Part shown: positions 43,321 through 52,563 of the stretch, in pieces
How the letters are laid out: each line of letters opens with the position of its first letter
Position numbering within the stretch: the stretch's first letter is position 1
DNA from: Robertmurraya sp. FSL R5-0851
GTDB lineage: Bacteria; Bacillota; Bacilli; Bacillales; Cytobacillaceae
Direction of reading: 5' to 3'
Assembly (NCBI RefSeq): GCF_038002965.1
Contig: NZ_JBBOOE010000001.1
Span: 632,501 to 696,500, forward strand
DNA: 64,000 nucleotides
The notes under the pieces: model-generated
Databases searched by the model: none
What the model was told of the DNA's origin: nothing
What the model saw: the letters and a program-made list of their open reading frames with translations, nothing else
Program-made: the position numbers and the translations under genes

Positions 43321-43988
43321 GTCCGAATAACGCCAGCATTCGGACTCCTAAGTGCTAATACCAGTCAAGTCCTGTCCGAATAACACCAGCATTCGGACTC
43401 CCAAGCGCTAATACCACCAAGTCCTGGCCGAATACCACTAGCATTCGGACTCCCAAATGCTAATACCACCAAGTCCTGTCCGAATAACGCCAGTATTCGG
43501 ACTCTCAAGTGCTAATACCACCAAATCCTGTCCGAATACCACTAGCATTCGGACTCCCAAATGCTAATACCACCAAGTCCTGTCCGAATAACGCCAGTAT
43601 TCGGACTCTCAAGTGCTAATACCACCAAATCCTGTCCGAATACCCCCAGGATACGGACTCCCAAGTGCTAATACCACCAAATCCTGTCCGAATACCCTCA
43701 TGATTCGGACTCCCAAGCGCTAATACCACCAAGTCTTGTCCGAATACCCCCATGATTCGGACTCCCAAGCGCTAATACCACCAAGTCTTGTCCGAATACC
43801 CCCAGGATACGGACTCCCAAGTGCTAATACCACCAAATCCTGTCCGAATACCCTCATGATTCGGACTCCCAAGCGCTAATACCACCAAGTCTTGTCCGAA
43901 TACCCCCAGGATACGGACTCCCAAGCACTAATATCACCAAGTTTTGTCCGAATACCCCAGGATTTGGACTCCTAAGTACGAAACCCCT
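43321..43988. repeat. Tandem array of 13 units of 52 bp, each with a hairpin
   Basis: Units begin GTCCGAATA at 43321, 43374, then every 52 bp to 43946 (first unit 53 bp, last partial). Each contains GTCCGAAT...ATTCGGAC or a variant, able to form an 8-bp hairpin, then CTCCCAAG.GCTAATACCACCAAGTCCT. Higher-order repeats exist: units 3-4 nearly equal 5-6, units 7-8 equal 10-11. No reading frame or Shine-Dalgarno site is conserved. The remaining intergenic parts, 43215-43320 and 43989-44135, show no gene. Confidence 0.95.
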
Positions 43989-44135
43989 CAACACCTGTCG
44001 AAATCCCTTTAATCCATACAGTTACCTGCTCTTTCTGACCCCAAATCCCGACCTCCGAAGTAATTAATGAAAATATTCTTAGAACTTGTCTCATATAGTG
44101 TATGGTGAACGCTATTAAATGTAAGGAGAGACAGC

Positions 44136-45467
44136 ATGAGTGCATTTATGAAAGGAACATTATTGTTGGTTGTCGCCACCTTTATGGGTGAGTGTGTAGA
44201 GTTTATTGCGAATATGGTACTAGCTAAGGAGTTAGGGGAGCATGGGCTTGGCTTATATATGCAAATTTTGCCGACCATTTTCCTAATTATTATGCTAGCA
44301 AGCTTTGAGATGCCCGTTTCGATTTCTAAGTTTATTGCGGAAAAAGATGCCCGCTATCACCAAAGCATGCTTCAGCATGTGATTAAGCTAACAATTATTT
44401 TCACTTCCGTCCTACTTGCTGCTGTCACGATCATTCTCCCGTATATATCGACATTTGACACGTATCATCCGCTCTTGCGCTGGCTCGTTATCCTACTGAT
44501 TCCGATGATTTCATTCTCTTCCATCGCTCGTGGGTATTTTATGGGAAAACAGCAAATGAGCAAGATTGCATCGACACAGCTGGTACGAAAGCTTGTGCAG
44601 CTTGGTTTGCTCGTCTTTCTCTTCCAATTGTTCGAATTCCAGACGGATACGGCCATTCTTATTGCCTTTTGTACATTTGTTGGGAGCGAGTTTGTCATCG
44701 TCCTCTATTTAATCCATACGTTTTTTATTCAGTATCATGAGCTAAAAAGAAGGCCGAGAGAGGCCCTCCCTAATCAAGAGGTAAGAAAGAGCTTGATGGC
44801 CGTATCCATTCCAACAACAGGACTTCGGATTTTTCACTCATTAACTCATGCGGTACAACCCTTTATTATAAAAATGGCTCTTGTACATGCAGGGGTGAGC
44901 GAGCAGGCAGCAACGGAACAATTTGGAATGCTCACTGGTGTAGCGATGACAATTGGGTTTTTCCCAGCTTTTATTGGTCATTCTTTGTTGATCATGCTGA
45001 TACCGACTGTTTCTAAAGCGTATGCAATTGGAGACTTTAACCGGCTCCAACGACTGTTGCAGCAGGTGCTAAAAGGGACGGCATTGTACGGAATACCAGC
45101 TATGCTCGTCTGTTACTTTTTTGCTGAACCACTTACAAGTATGTTTTTTGAGTCGTCGGTCGCTTCCGGATATTTGCAAATCCTCTGGCCATACTTTTTG
45201 CTTCATTTCTTTGTCATCCCGATGCAGGCTTACTTGATTGGGCTCGGTCTGATGAAGGATGCGTTTTATCATACGGTATGGTCATCCATTATCCAGTTTA
45301 CCATTATGTACGTGCTTGGCTCACTCCGCGACTTTCAGATGGAGGGGGTTCTAATTGGTCTGAACACAGGGGCTCTGTTGCTCACACTTATGCATTATAT
45401 AACGATTTGTAAAAAGATCGGTATCTCTCATTTCTCTCTAAAAAAACTGGCGGAAGAAAATCATTAA
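44136..45467 (+). CDS. SpoVB/YkvU-family flippase-like membrane protein
   Basis: 443 residues with 12-14 membrane helices of the MOP superfamily. GECVEFIANMVLAKELGEHGLGLYMQ at the start and SFEMPVSISKFIAEKDA are typical of SpoVB/YkvU-type oligosaccharide lipid exporters made in the mother cell. It may move a lipid-linked precursor during spore cortex formation, but YkvU's substrate is not known. TAAGGAGAG precedes the ATG. Confidence 0.9.
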   Translation: MSAFMKGTLLLVVATFMGECVEFIANMVLAKELGEHGLGLYMQILPTIFLIIMLASFEMPVSISKFIAEKDARYHQSMLQHVIKLTIIFTSVLLAAVTIILPYISTFDTYHPLLRWLVILLIPMISFSSIARGYFMGKQQMSKIASTQLVRKLVQLGLLVFLFQLFEFQTDTAILIAFCTFVGSEFVIVLYLIHTFFIQYHELKRRPREALPNQEVRKSLMAVSIPTTGLRIFHSLTHAVQPFIIKMALVHAGVSEQAATEQFGMLTGVAMTIGFFPAFIGHSLLIMLIPTVSKAYAIGDFNRLQRLLQQVLKGTALYGIPAMLVCYFFAEPLTSMFFESSVASGYLQILWPYFLLHFFVIPMQAYLIGLGLMKDAFYHTVWSSIIQFTIMYVLGSLRDFQMEGVLIGLNTGALLLTLMHYITICKKIGISHFSLKKLAEENH

Positions 45468-45517
45468 AGGATATTGCCTTTCTTGCTAGAATAATGGAGT
45501 GAGAGGAGGAAGAGAAA

Positions 45518-45955
45518 ATGGAAGAAGAAAAGGTGTTAAGAGGGCATCATCTCCTCTGTGTTCATGGTTTCAGAGGAAGGGGCTATAGTCCAACATTTGT
45601 TGAAAGAATGACGGAAATAGTAGGAAAAGTAAGAAATGATCATGATGACTTTATGATAAAAACGGTAGCGGCCTTTGATGATGCATGTATGGCTTGTCCC
45701 CATCGAGGGAACACAAAATGTGAGGCCAGTGCAGGATCTAATGAGCATGTTTTGTCTATGGATGAAAAAGTTCTATCCCATTTAGGATTAGAGAAAGAGA
45801 AGACTTACTTGAAGTCACATCTAGTCGCCTTAACAGCTTCCAAAGTCACTCCTGACGATTTGGATTATCTTTGTAAAGGATGCTCTTGGCTACCATATGG
45901 GGTTTGCAAAGAAGGGATAGAAGAGCTTCGAAAAAAAATAAATGATTTCTACTAA
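45518..45955 (+). CDS. DUF1284 Cys-rich protein
   Basis: 145 residues starting MEEEKVLRGHHLLCVHGFRG, with paired cysteines in CMACPHRGNTKCE and YLCKGCSWLPYGVC, the DUF1284 pattern. Probably metal- or iron-sulfur-binding; function unknown. GAGAGGAGGAAG precedes the ATG, 50 bp after the flippase gene. Confidence 0.88.
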   Translation: MEEEKVLRGHHLLCVHGFRGRGYSPTFVERMTEIVGKVRNDHDDFMIKTVAAFDDACMACPHRGNTKCEASAGSNEHVLSMDEKVLSHLGLEKEKTYLKSHLVALTASKVTPDDLDYLCKGCSWLPYGVCKEGIEELRKKINDFY

Positions 45956-46168
45956 AATTATAGTAGAAAAAAGTAGAGCTTTGCTTCAATTTGTTTAATC
46001 ATGTCAAAAGGACTCGAAAAATAAACGTTGAATGCGTTTGCTAAAACTAGTTATTGATGGTAAGATGTAAGAGAATTATTTTTGTTCGGTATGTAAGAAA
46101 CTACTTCTTTATATCAATGAGAGCAAGGATAGTATTATAGGTGTCAAGGCACTAGGAGGTAACTCACA

Positions 46169-46369
46169 ATGGAAAAAGGTAAAGTAAAATGGTTTAACGC
46201 AGAAAAAGGTTTTGGATTCATCGAGCGCGAAGGTGGAGACGATGTATTCGTTCACTTCTCAGCTATCCAAGGCGAAGGCTTCAAGACTTTAGAAGAAGGT
46301 CAAGAAGTTACTTTTGACGTAGAACAAGGACAACGTGGAGCACAAGCTGCTAACGTAAACAAAGCTTAA
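46169..46369 (+). CDS. Cold-shock protein (CspA/CspB family)
   Basis: 66 residues with both RNA-binding motifs intact: [13 protein letters not shown] (RNP1) and DVFVHFSAI (RNP2). It binds single-stranded RNA/DNA and prevents secondary structure. ACTAGGAGGTAACTC lies before the ATG. The 213 bp upstream contain no gene and probably include a long 5' leader, as is usual for csp genes. A strong terminator follows. Confidence 0.97.
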   Translation: MEKGKVKWFNAEKGFGFIEREGGDDVFVHFSAIQGEGFKTLEEGQEVTFDVEQGQRGAQAANVNKA

Positions 46370-46379
46370 TTTAAGCTTG

Positions 46380-46409
46380 AAAAAAAGACTCTTTACGAGT
46401 CTTTTTTTG
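46380..46409 (+). terminator. Terminator of csp and convergent epimerase gene
   Basis: AAAAAAGACTC/GAGTCTTTTTT stem with loop TTTAC. Confidence 0.9.
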
Positions 46410-46412
46410 TTT

Positions 46413-47345
46413 CTATTTTTTGGCCAACTCTTTTAAGTTTTCGACAATGCCAACTTGATAGGGTGTTTTTGGAAGTGGTCCAATAAGCGTTTCGTACTTG
46501 GATCCATCAAGGATGACAGGTGATTCATTTAAGTACATCATCTCTGTCACTTCTCTCATAGAAGGATTTAATAGACCGAGAGCCGCAATCATCCGTCGGC
46601 CAATCATTTTTACCTTCACAGGTTTATCAAGAAAATGAGAGGCAATCTTCGCAATTTCTTCTCCAGAAATCGTGCCCACACCAGAAATATTCCAATCCTG
46701 ATTGTAACTGTCGTCTCTTAAGGCAAGTTCGACAAGCGCTTTTGCACCGTCCTTCGTATAAATAAATTCACGTTGAAGGGTCGTGTCTCCAACAAAACCA
46801 GCTGATTGCTTTTTTAGCATTTGCTTAAAGGTGTAATGAAGGATGGTACTCTCTGCTTTAGGTCCATAGAAATCTGGGAAGTAGGCAATGATGTAAGGAA
46901 CTTTTGATGTTTGAATTTTGCTTTGCAGCTGTAAGCGAATGTTTCCTTTTTTCGTATGTGGATGTCTAGAGGTTTGTTCTGTAACCGGTGATGATTGTCT
47001 GCCGTAAGAATAAATATTATCAACGTAAATGAGGGGTTTTTTGTGTTTGGAACACTGAGTAAGAACAGCTTCAAGAATCTGAAATAAGCCAGGATTCCAT
47101 TTTTCATAAGGAATATTGATAGAGTGAAATACGAGATCCACCTGTTTCACTGCCTCACCTAAGTGTTGCTCATTCAACACGTCGCCAACCTTGATCTTTG
47201 CTAACGAACCCCAATCATGCTTGAAAAGAGCTAGTTTATCAGAAGAACGCGCCAAGGCAATCGTTTCGATTCCTCTACTAACAAGTTCTTCTACTAAAGC
47301 AAATCCCATGCCGCCAGTTGCACCTAATACCAATGCTTTTTTCAT
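46413..47345 (-). CDS. NAD(P)-dependent epimerase/dehydratase-like protein
   Basis: 310 residues. Rossmann motif LGATGGMGFALVEELVSRG at the start; extended-SDR-like but with YSYGR in place of the classical YxxxK context. The gene lies next to a divergently controlled TetR gene on the same strand, and both have the same 15-bp TTGA-C-TCAA palindrome upstream, so it is probably the regulator's target. Substrate unknown. Confidence 0.88.
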   Translation of the reverse strand: MKKALVLGATGGMGFALVEELVSRGIETIALARSSDKLALFKHDWGSLAKIKVGDVLNEQHLGEAVKQVDLVFHSINIPYEKWNPGLFQILEAVLTQCSKHKKPLIYVDNIYSYGRQSSPVTEQTSRHPHTKKGNIRLQLQSKIQTSKVPYIIAYFPDFYGPKAESTILHYTFKQMLKKQSAGFVGDTTLQREFIYTKDGAKALVELALRDDSYNQDWNISGVGTISGEEIAKIASHFLDKPVKVKMIGRRMIAALGLLNPSMREVTEMMYLNESPVILDGSKYETLIGPLPKTPYQVGIVENLKELAKK

Positions 47346-47370
47346 ATAAAATCTCTCCTTTTATCCGTTA

Positions 47371-47385
47371 TTGACCACTGTTCAA
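47371..47385 (-). promoter_or_regulatory. Candidate TetR operator 1, upstream of epimerase-like gene
   Basis: TTGACCACTGTTCAA, palindromic, 26 bp before the start codon; near-identical on the reverse strand to the site at 48014-48028. Confidence 0.65.
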
Positions 47386-47423
47386 TAAAGTGTAAAAATA
47401 AAAGGCTTCTGCCACCCTTTATT

Positions 47424-47996
47424 TTATTTTAATGCTTTTAATAGAAACTCCACATGTGATTTGGCTAGTGGTTTCACGTCCTCAAAGGTGGTTTCGGTTC
47501 GGCAGTAATGCGTGACAAACCCATGGATCCCAATAAATAAGGACCATATCTCCTTTGGTGAAAGTCGCTTGGTTGCAAGGCTAGCAACCGCATTGGCAAA
47601 ATGCAAATAGCTTTTATTAGGAGCCTCTAGCAGATAGCCTTTAATCTCCTCATCCTTAATCAGAAACATGACTTCATATTGAGGCTGATGGGTTAGGCCG
47701 AAACGGATGTACTCGAAAAGAATCAAATACAATTTTTCCTCATTAGAGTTAGTTGGAGTGGAAAGCACCTCTTCAAGTACTTGATCAAGAGTAAGGAAAT
47801 CTTGAGTGACAATCCCATAAAAAAGCTCCGCTTTATTTTTAAAATGGTAGTAGATCGCCCCATGGCTACATCCAAGCTCTTTTGCCAACTTCCTCATTGA
47901 AAAAGAAGGATAGCCACTAGTTACAAATAATTCACGAGCAACATGGATAATCGCTTCTTTGGTTAGTTCGTCTTGTGCAGGTTTTCTAGGAGACAA
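47424..47996 (-). CDS. TetR-family transcriptional regulator
   Basis: 190 residues; N-terminal HTH (TKEAIIHVARELFVTSGYPSFSMRKLAKELGCSHGAIYYHFKNKAELF) and a ligand/dimer domain (WSLFIGIHGFVTHYC). The TTG start at 47996 is preferred because GAGGTGA lies 4-5 bases upstream; a GTG at 48005 is in that site. Probably autoregulated through the palindrome 18 bp upstream and controlling the epimerase-like gene downstream. Confidence 0.92.
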   Translation of the reverse strand: MSPRKPAQDELTKEAIIHVARELFVTSGYPSFSMRKLAKELGCSHGAIYYHFKNKAELFYGIVTQDFLTLDQVLEEVLSTPTNSNEEKLYLILFEYIRFGLTHQPQYEVMFLIKDEEIKGYLLEAPNKSYLHFANAVASLATKRLSPKEIWSLFIGIHGFVTHYCRTETTFEDVKPLAKSHVEFLLKALK

Positions 47997-48013
47997 AGAT
48001 TTCACCTCATTAA

Positions 48014-48028
48014 TTGAACACTGGTCAA
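48014..48028 (-). promoter_or_regulatory. Candidate TetR operator 2, upstream of the regulator gene
   Basis: TTGAACACTGGTCAA, palindromic, matching the site at 47371-47385 with half-sites swapped. Confidence 0.65.
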
Positions 48029-48138
48029 TTAAATAATACCTGTATTTCCTAATGTTGGCAAGGAGATTTTGATGAAGGTTGAAAAAATCGTAAGAAGGGA
48101 AGATAATGGTAGCATACTAATGGCAAAGGAGAAACATA

Positions 48139-49131
48139 ATGATACGCTTTGGTGTAATAGGAACAAACTGGATTACCGAATCATTTTTACAGGCGGCAAA
48201 TGAACTGCCAAGTTTTCAATTAACGTCCGTATATTCACGGTCAGAAGAGAAGGCGAAGGAATTCGGGGAGAAATACCAGGCTACGCATTTCTTTACAAAC
48301 CTAGAGGAAATGGCAAAAAGTGAACATCTGGATGCGGTGTATATTGCTAGTCCGAACTCTTTGCACGCAGAACAAGCGATTTTATTATTAAAGCATGGAA
48401 AGCATGTTATTTGTGAAAAAGCGATTGCCTCGAACAAAGTGGAATTGGAACAAATGATTCAAACAGCGAAGGAAAACAATGTTCTTTTAATGGAAGCATT
48501 AAAATCTACCTTTGTTCCAAACTTTGCTGTGATTCAGGAGAATCTAGAGAAAGTCGGTCAGGTACGACGTGTATTTGCAAGCTATTGCCAGTATTCTTCT
48601 CGTTATGATGCCTATCGAAGTGGAACGATTTTAAATGCCTTTGACCCTACTTTTTCGAATGGGGCATTGATGGATATTGGTGTGTATTGTATTTACCCAG
48701 TCGTGGCACTATTCGGGAAGCCCTTATCCGTTAAAGCATCTGGTGTCTTGCTGGAATCTGGTGTGGATGGAGAAGGGAGTATTCTTTTAACTTATAAAAA
48801 TATGGATGCGGTGTTAATGTACTCAAAAATCACGAGTTCTAGCATTCCTTCTGAAATTCAAGGGGAAGACGGAAATTTAGTGATCGATAAAGTGAACACG
48901 CCAGAAAAGGTTATACTCGAATACCGAAATGGAGAAAAAGTAGACCTTTCCGTTCCACAAAAAGTAAATTCAATGTATTATGAAGCAAAGGAATTCATTG
49001 AACTAATTGAAAAAGGCGAGACGGAATCAAATATTAATACATACGAAAACTCCTTAGTAACGATGGAAATTATGGATGAAGTGCGCAAGCAAATTGGTGT
49101 AAAATTCCCAGCGGATAATAAGGGATTATAA
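48139..49131 (+). CDS. Gfo/Idh/MocA-family oxidoreductase
   Basis: 330 residues. N-terminal NAD(P)-binding part with FGVIGTNWITESFLQA; the conserved EKAIASN (EKP-type) motif carries the catalytic Lys; the C-terminal alpha/beta domain has DIGVYCIYPVVALFG with the second catalytic region (D/GxY). Acts on a sugar, inositol or similar polyol; substrate unknown. AAAGGAGAAAC precedes the ATG. Single gene. Confidence 0.93.
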   Translation: MIRFGVIGTNWITESFLQAANELPSFQLTSVYSRSEEKAKEFGEKYQATHFFTNLEEMAKSEHLDAVYIASPNSLHAEQAILLLKHGKHVICEKAIASNKVELEQMIQTAKENNVLLMEALKSTFVPNFAVIQENLEKVGQVRRVFASYCQYSSRYDAYRSGTILNAFDPTFSNGALMDIGVYCIYPVVALFGKPLSVKASGVLLESGVDGEGSILLTYKNMDAVLMYSKITSSSIPSEIQGEDGNLVIDKVNTPEKVILEYRNGEKVDLSVPQKVNSMYYEAKEFIELIEKGETESNINTYENSLVTMEIMDEVRKQIGVKFPADNKGL

Positions 49132-49149
49132 TCACGAATAATACCCAAC

Positions 49150-49184
49150 AAAAAACGGGCCACTTCACAGCTGGTCCGTTTTTC
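49150..49184. terminator. Terminator between oxidoreductase and DUF2680 genes
   Basis: AAAAACGGGCCA/TGGTCCGTTTTT with a 9-base loop; serves the convergent genes on both sides. Confidence 0.8.
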
Positions 49185-49188
49185 GTTG

Positions 49189-49569
49189 TTATTCTTCGCT
49201 TTTGTGTTGGTGATGTGGTCCGCGGTCGGATCCACCGTGTGGTCCGCGGTCGGATCCACCGTGTGGTCCTTTAAAAATAAAGCCATTCTCTTCAAGCATT
49301 TTGTAATGCTCTTCATAGCGCTGAATCATTTTGTCCGCTTTTTCCTTCGGGATCACGCCAAATTCAGCGTATTTTTGAATCAGTTGTTTTTTCTGCTCCA
49401 AAATACCTTTATGTAATTTAGCGAGTTCTGCCTTTTGAGCGTCAGTTAATTTCACTTCTTGGGTGTTGTTAGCATCTTCAGGTTTTTCCACTTCAGCAAA
49501 AGAAGACGTGGCACCAAAGATAGACATCGAAAGCAAGCATGCAGCCATGACTCCAACAAATTTCTTCAT
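49189..49569 (-). CDS. Secreted DUF2680 (YckD-like) protein with 8-residue repeats
   Basis: 126 residues: a signal peptide (MKKFVGVMAACLLSMSIFGATSSFA), then a helical DUF2680 domain (LTDAQKAELAKLHKGILEQKKQLIQKYAEFGV) and a C-terminal tail with GPHGGSDR repeated twice and a His-rich end (GPHHQHKSEE), possibly metal-binding. The repeat comes from a 24-bp tandem duplication at about 49215-49262. Function unknown. Confidence 0.9.
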   Translation of the reverse strand: MKKFVGVMAACLLSMSIFGATSSFAEVEKPEDANNTQEVKLTDAQKAELAKLHKGILEQKKQLIQKYAEFGVIPKEKADKMIQRYEEHYKMLEENGFIFKGPHGGSDRGPHGGSDRGPHHQHKSEE

Positions 49570-49663
49570 TAATATCCCTCCTTTCCTTCATTCGAAGGTT
49601 AATTTTTCCTAATCTTGCTTTAAATATGCACGAATTGCTAAAAACAAGTGGAATAAAAAACCG

Positions 49664-49692
49664 TTGACACTTTTACAGAAATTCACTATAGT
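49664..49692 (+). promoter_or_regulatory. SigA promoter of queF
   Basis: TTGACA (49664-49669), 17 bases, TATAGT (49687-49692). Confidence 0.85.
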
Positions 49693-49724
49693 AACGATGA
49701 CATATTCATATTCCCGTGTGTCGG

Positions 49725-49815
49725 GAGAGGTTCATAGCGAACAAAACCCTCTATAAAAAACTATGGCTTTGATGATACCTATCAACCATATCCAAACGAG
49801 GATATGGTTTTATTT
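49725..49815 (+). ncRNA. PreQ1-I riboswitch with terminator, controlling queF
   Basis: GAGAGGTTC...CCCTCTATAAAAAACTA (49725-49763) is the class I preQ1 aptamer: a short hairpin plus the A-rich tail that forms the pseudoknot. A terminator, AACCATATCC/GGATATGGTT plus T run (49784-49815), follows. Binding of preQ1 should switch queF off. Confidence 0.95.
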
Positions 49816-49837
49816 TTTTAAATAGGAGGTTCTTTTC

Positions 49838-50335
49838 ATGAGTGGAAGAAAAGATGAAGAATTAGAAGGCGTAACTTTATTAGGAAATCAAGGGACGAAG
49901 TACTTGTTTGAGTATTCTCCTAGCATTCTGGAGGCGTTTGATAACAAGCACCCGAATCGCGATTATTTTGTAAAATTTAACTGTCCGGAGTTTACTAGCC
50001 TTTGTCCAAAAACAGGTCAGCCAGACTTCGCAACGATTTACATTAGCTATATTCCTGATCAGAAAATGGTAGAAAGCAAGTCATTAAAGTTATACCTGTT
50101 TAGCTTTAGAAATCATGGAGATTTTCATGAGGATTGCATGAACATTATTATGAACGATTTAATTGAGTTAATGGATCCGCGCTATATTGAGGTATGGGGT
50201 AAATTTACTCCTAGAGGTGGAATTTCCATTGATCCATACACAAATTACGGCAAGCCAGGTACGAAATACGAAGAAATGGCCCATTATCGCTTAATGAATC
50301 ATGACTTGAATCCAGAGACGATTGATAATCGCTAA
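49838..50335 (+). CDS. queF: NADPH-dependent 7-cyano-7-deazaguanine reductase
   Basis: 165 residues, the short (unimodular) QueF form. It reduces preQ0 to preQ1 in queuosine synthesis. The QueF motif [20 protein letters not shown] and the catalytic cysteine in [16 protein letters not shown] are present. AATAGGAGGTTC precedes the ATG and the preQ1-I riboswitch stands in the leader, which supports the function. Single gene. Confidence 0.97.
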   Translation: MSGRKDEELEGVTLLGNQGTKYLFEYSPSILEAFDNKHPNRDYFVKFNCPEFTSLCPKTGQPDFATIYISYIPDQKMVESKSLKLYLFSFRNHGDFHEDCMNIIMNDLIELMDPRYIEVWGKFTPRGGISIDPYTNYGKPGTKYEEMAHYRLMNHDLNPETIDNR

Positions 50336-50455
50336 AAACCATGAAAGCAGAGATTGAATTCTCTGCTTTTTATTTTTTTCTAAAAATTCGACAAAATCCT
50401 TCAAATTTCTTCAACCTGTGACGATATAAAGAAAAAACATTGTTGGAGTGAGGAT

Positions 50456-52462
50456 ATGTTTAATAAAATACAAACCAAGATTATGCTAACGGTCAGTATC
50501 CTTATTGCTGTTACTTTATTAGTGGTTTCAGCTGTGACGTTTTTTAAAACGAAAGATGAAATCTTGACTAGTGTGAGTTCGAGCTCGAGTGCTCAAGTCG
50601 ATAGCTTGAAAAGCAATATGGACTTATACTTACATTTTTATGGAAGTTCGGTTGATCGCTATAGTAAAGATAGCCGGGTTATTGATTACTTAAAGCAAGT
50701 GAAAGCGAACGAGCAAAATGGCTTAAGCATTTATTGGCCTATAATTGACAAAGACTTTCAAGAATTTATGAACCTCAATCAAAATGCTGCAACCATCTAT
50801 GTTGGGGCAGAAACAAAGCAATTTACGACTACCCCTGTTATTGAGCTACCTGCAGATTTTGATCCAACGGGAAGACCTTGGTACACAGCAGCCGTTCAAT
50901 CTTCAGGAGAAACCATTTGGACGGATCCATATGAGGATGCAAGCTCAGGAGAATATATCGTAACGGTAGCACAGTCTGTGGTTGATCCCGTAACGAAGGA
51001 AACTCTTGGGGTTGTTGGGATGGATCTTAGCCTAGCTGGATTATCAGGAATCATCAAAGAGACAAAAGTAGGCTATAATGGTTATTCCCTATTATTAGAT
51101 CAAAGCGGAATAGCTTTAGTTCATCCAAAGGATCAAGGAAAAGATGTTAGTGAAAAATCTTATTTTTCTCAATTGAATAGTGGAGAAAAAGGGGCAACTT
51201 CATATACAGAAGATGGAACGGATTTCGAACTCTACTACCAAACACTCGGCCAAACAGGCTGGAAGGTCGGAATGGTATATGAGACGAAAAACGTACTAGA
51301 AAGCGCCAAAATCCTTCAAGACGCGATCCTCATCATTGCAGCAATCGCCATTATCATTGGTCTTGTGATTACCTATTTCCTATCAAAAAGTATCGCAAAG
51401 CCAATCACCCTATTAAATCAGCAAGTTCAAGAGGTAGCAGCAGGAGATTTGACGATTCATGTGGAGAGCAAATCAAAGGATGAAACCGGTCAACTGACCG
51501 ATCATTTTAACATTATGGTTGAAAACATGCGTGACCTGATAACCTCTGTAGAAAAATCGGTAGACAGTGTAAACGACTCAGCTTCTAACTTAACAGCCGT
51601 ATCAGAGGAAACGATTGCGGCAAGTGAAGAGGTAGCAAGAGCAACAGGAGAGATTGCCACAGGTGCATATCAGCAAGCACAGGACGTAGACGGTGCAAAC
51701 CAAAAGGCAATCGGATTATCTACACAAATCGAAAAAGTAAAAGATAATGTCAATGAAATGACTGGTTTATCCAAGCAAGCCGAAGTGACGAATGTAAAAG
51801 GCTTGGAGCAAATGAACTTCTTAAGACAACGAGCCATAGAAAGCGATGAGGTTATTAAGAGTGTTGGAACAGTCATTCATAACCTTGACTCAAAGGTGAA
51901 GGAAATTGAAAAAGTCATTCATTCGATTACAGAGATTTCAGATCAAACGAATCTTCTAGCCTTGAATGCGAGTATTGAAGCAGCTAGGGCAGGGGAAAGT
52001 GGAAAAGGGTTTGCTGTAGTTGCTGATGAGGTGAGAAAGCTGGCTGAACAATCAGCGAAAGCAGCACAACAAGTCAAACAAACGATCTCAAGTATTGAAA
52101 AAGAAACACAGCATGTTGTGAAGGAAATGGAGCAAACCGTAGCCATTTCAGAACTACAAAGCAAGGCTGTTGGTCAAACAGAAGTTGCGTTTAATGATAT
52201 TTCACAAACGATTCATGCGATTGTCTCTTCCATCGGATCGATCAGAAGCGATATTGACCATATCAATGATTTAAAAGACGATGTGGTCGCATCAATTCAA
52301 AGCATCGCTTCCGTTGCAGAGCACTCTGCAGTAGCTTCAGATAAGGTAAGTGAATCAACTGAGGAGCAAGTTCGTGCGCTCGATTTGGTCACACAATCAG
52401 CCATTGAGTTAAATGAAGCAAGTGCAAAGCTTGCCGAAATGATTAAGAAATTTAAAATATAG
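50456..52462 (+). CDS. Methyl-accepting chemotaxis protein with Cache sensor
   Basis: 668 residues: membrane helix at about 8-30, extracytoplasmic dCache-type domain (about 40-280; [21 protein letters not shown]...[12 protein letters not shown]) typical of amino-acid sensing McpA/B/C, second helix (about 285-310), HAMP ([22 protein letters not shown]), then the signalling hairpin with tip [22 protein letters not shown]. It reports ligand binding to CheA/CheW. The ligand is not shown by sequence. Confidence 0.95.
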   Translation: MFNKIQTKIMLTVSILIAVTLLVVSAVTFFKTKDEILTSVSSSSSAQVDSLKSNMDLYLHFYGSSVDRYSKDSRVIDYLKQVKANEQNGLSIYWPIIDKDFQEFMNLNQNAATIYVGAETKQFTTTPVIELPADFDPTGRPWYTAAVQSSGETIWTDPYEDASSGEYIVTVAQSVVDPVTKETLGVVGMDLSLAGLSGIIKETKVGYNGYSLLLDQSGIALVHPKDQGKDVSEKSYFSQLNSGEKGATSYTEDGTDFELYYQTLGQTGWKVGMVYETKNVLESAKILQDAILIIAAIAIIIGLVITYFLSKSIAKPITLLNQQVQEVAAGDLTIHVESKSKDETGQLTDHFNIMVENMRDLITSVEKSVDSVNDSASNLTAVSEETIAASEEVARATGEIATGAYQQAQDVDGANQKAIGLSTQIEKVKDNVNEMTGLSKQAEVTNVKGLEQMNFLRQRAIESDEVIKSVGTVIHNLDSKVKEIEKVIHSITEISDQTNLLALNASIEAARAGESGKGFAVVADEVRKLAEQSAKAAQQVKQTISSIEKETQHVVKEMEQTVAISELQSKAVGQTEVAFNDISQTIHAIVSSIGSIRSDIDHINDLKDDVVASIQSIASVAEHSAVASDKVSESTEEQVRALDLVTQSAIELNEASAKLAEMIKKFKI

Positions 52463-52468
52463 CAATAG

Positions 52469-52500
52469 ACCGGTGGGAAGAGTTCCTGCCGGTTTTTTTC
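52469..52500 (+). terminator. Terminator of the MCP gene
   Basis: 11-bp stem ACCGGTGGGAA/TTCCTGCCGGT (with wobbles), loop GAG, T run. Confidence 0.85.
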
Positions 52501-52563
52501 GATTAGTGGATAGTATTGGTTTTCAATTTTCTGCCCATTATGATAAAAGAAAAGAGGGATTTC

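Noticed and set aside
43321..43988. CRISPR array
   Set aside because: Period is 52 bp and the whole unit is conserved; there are no distinct unique spacers, no leader and no cas genes nearby.
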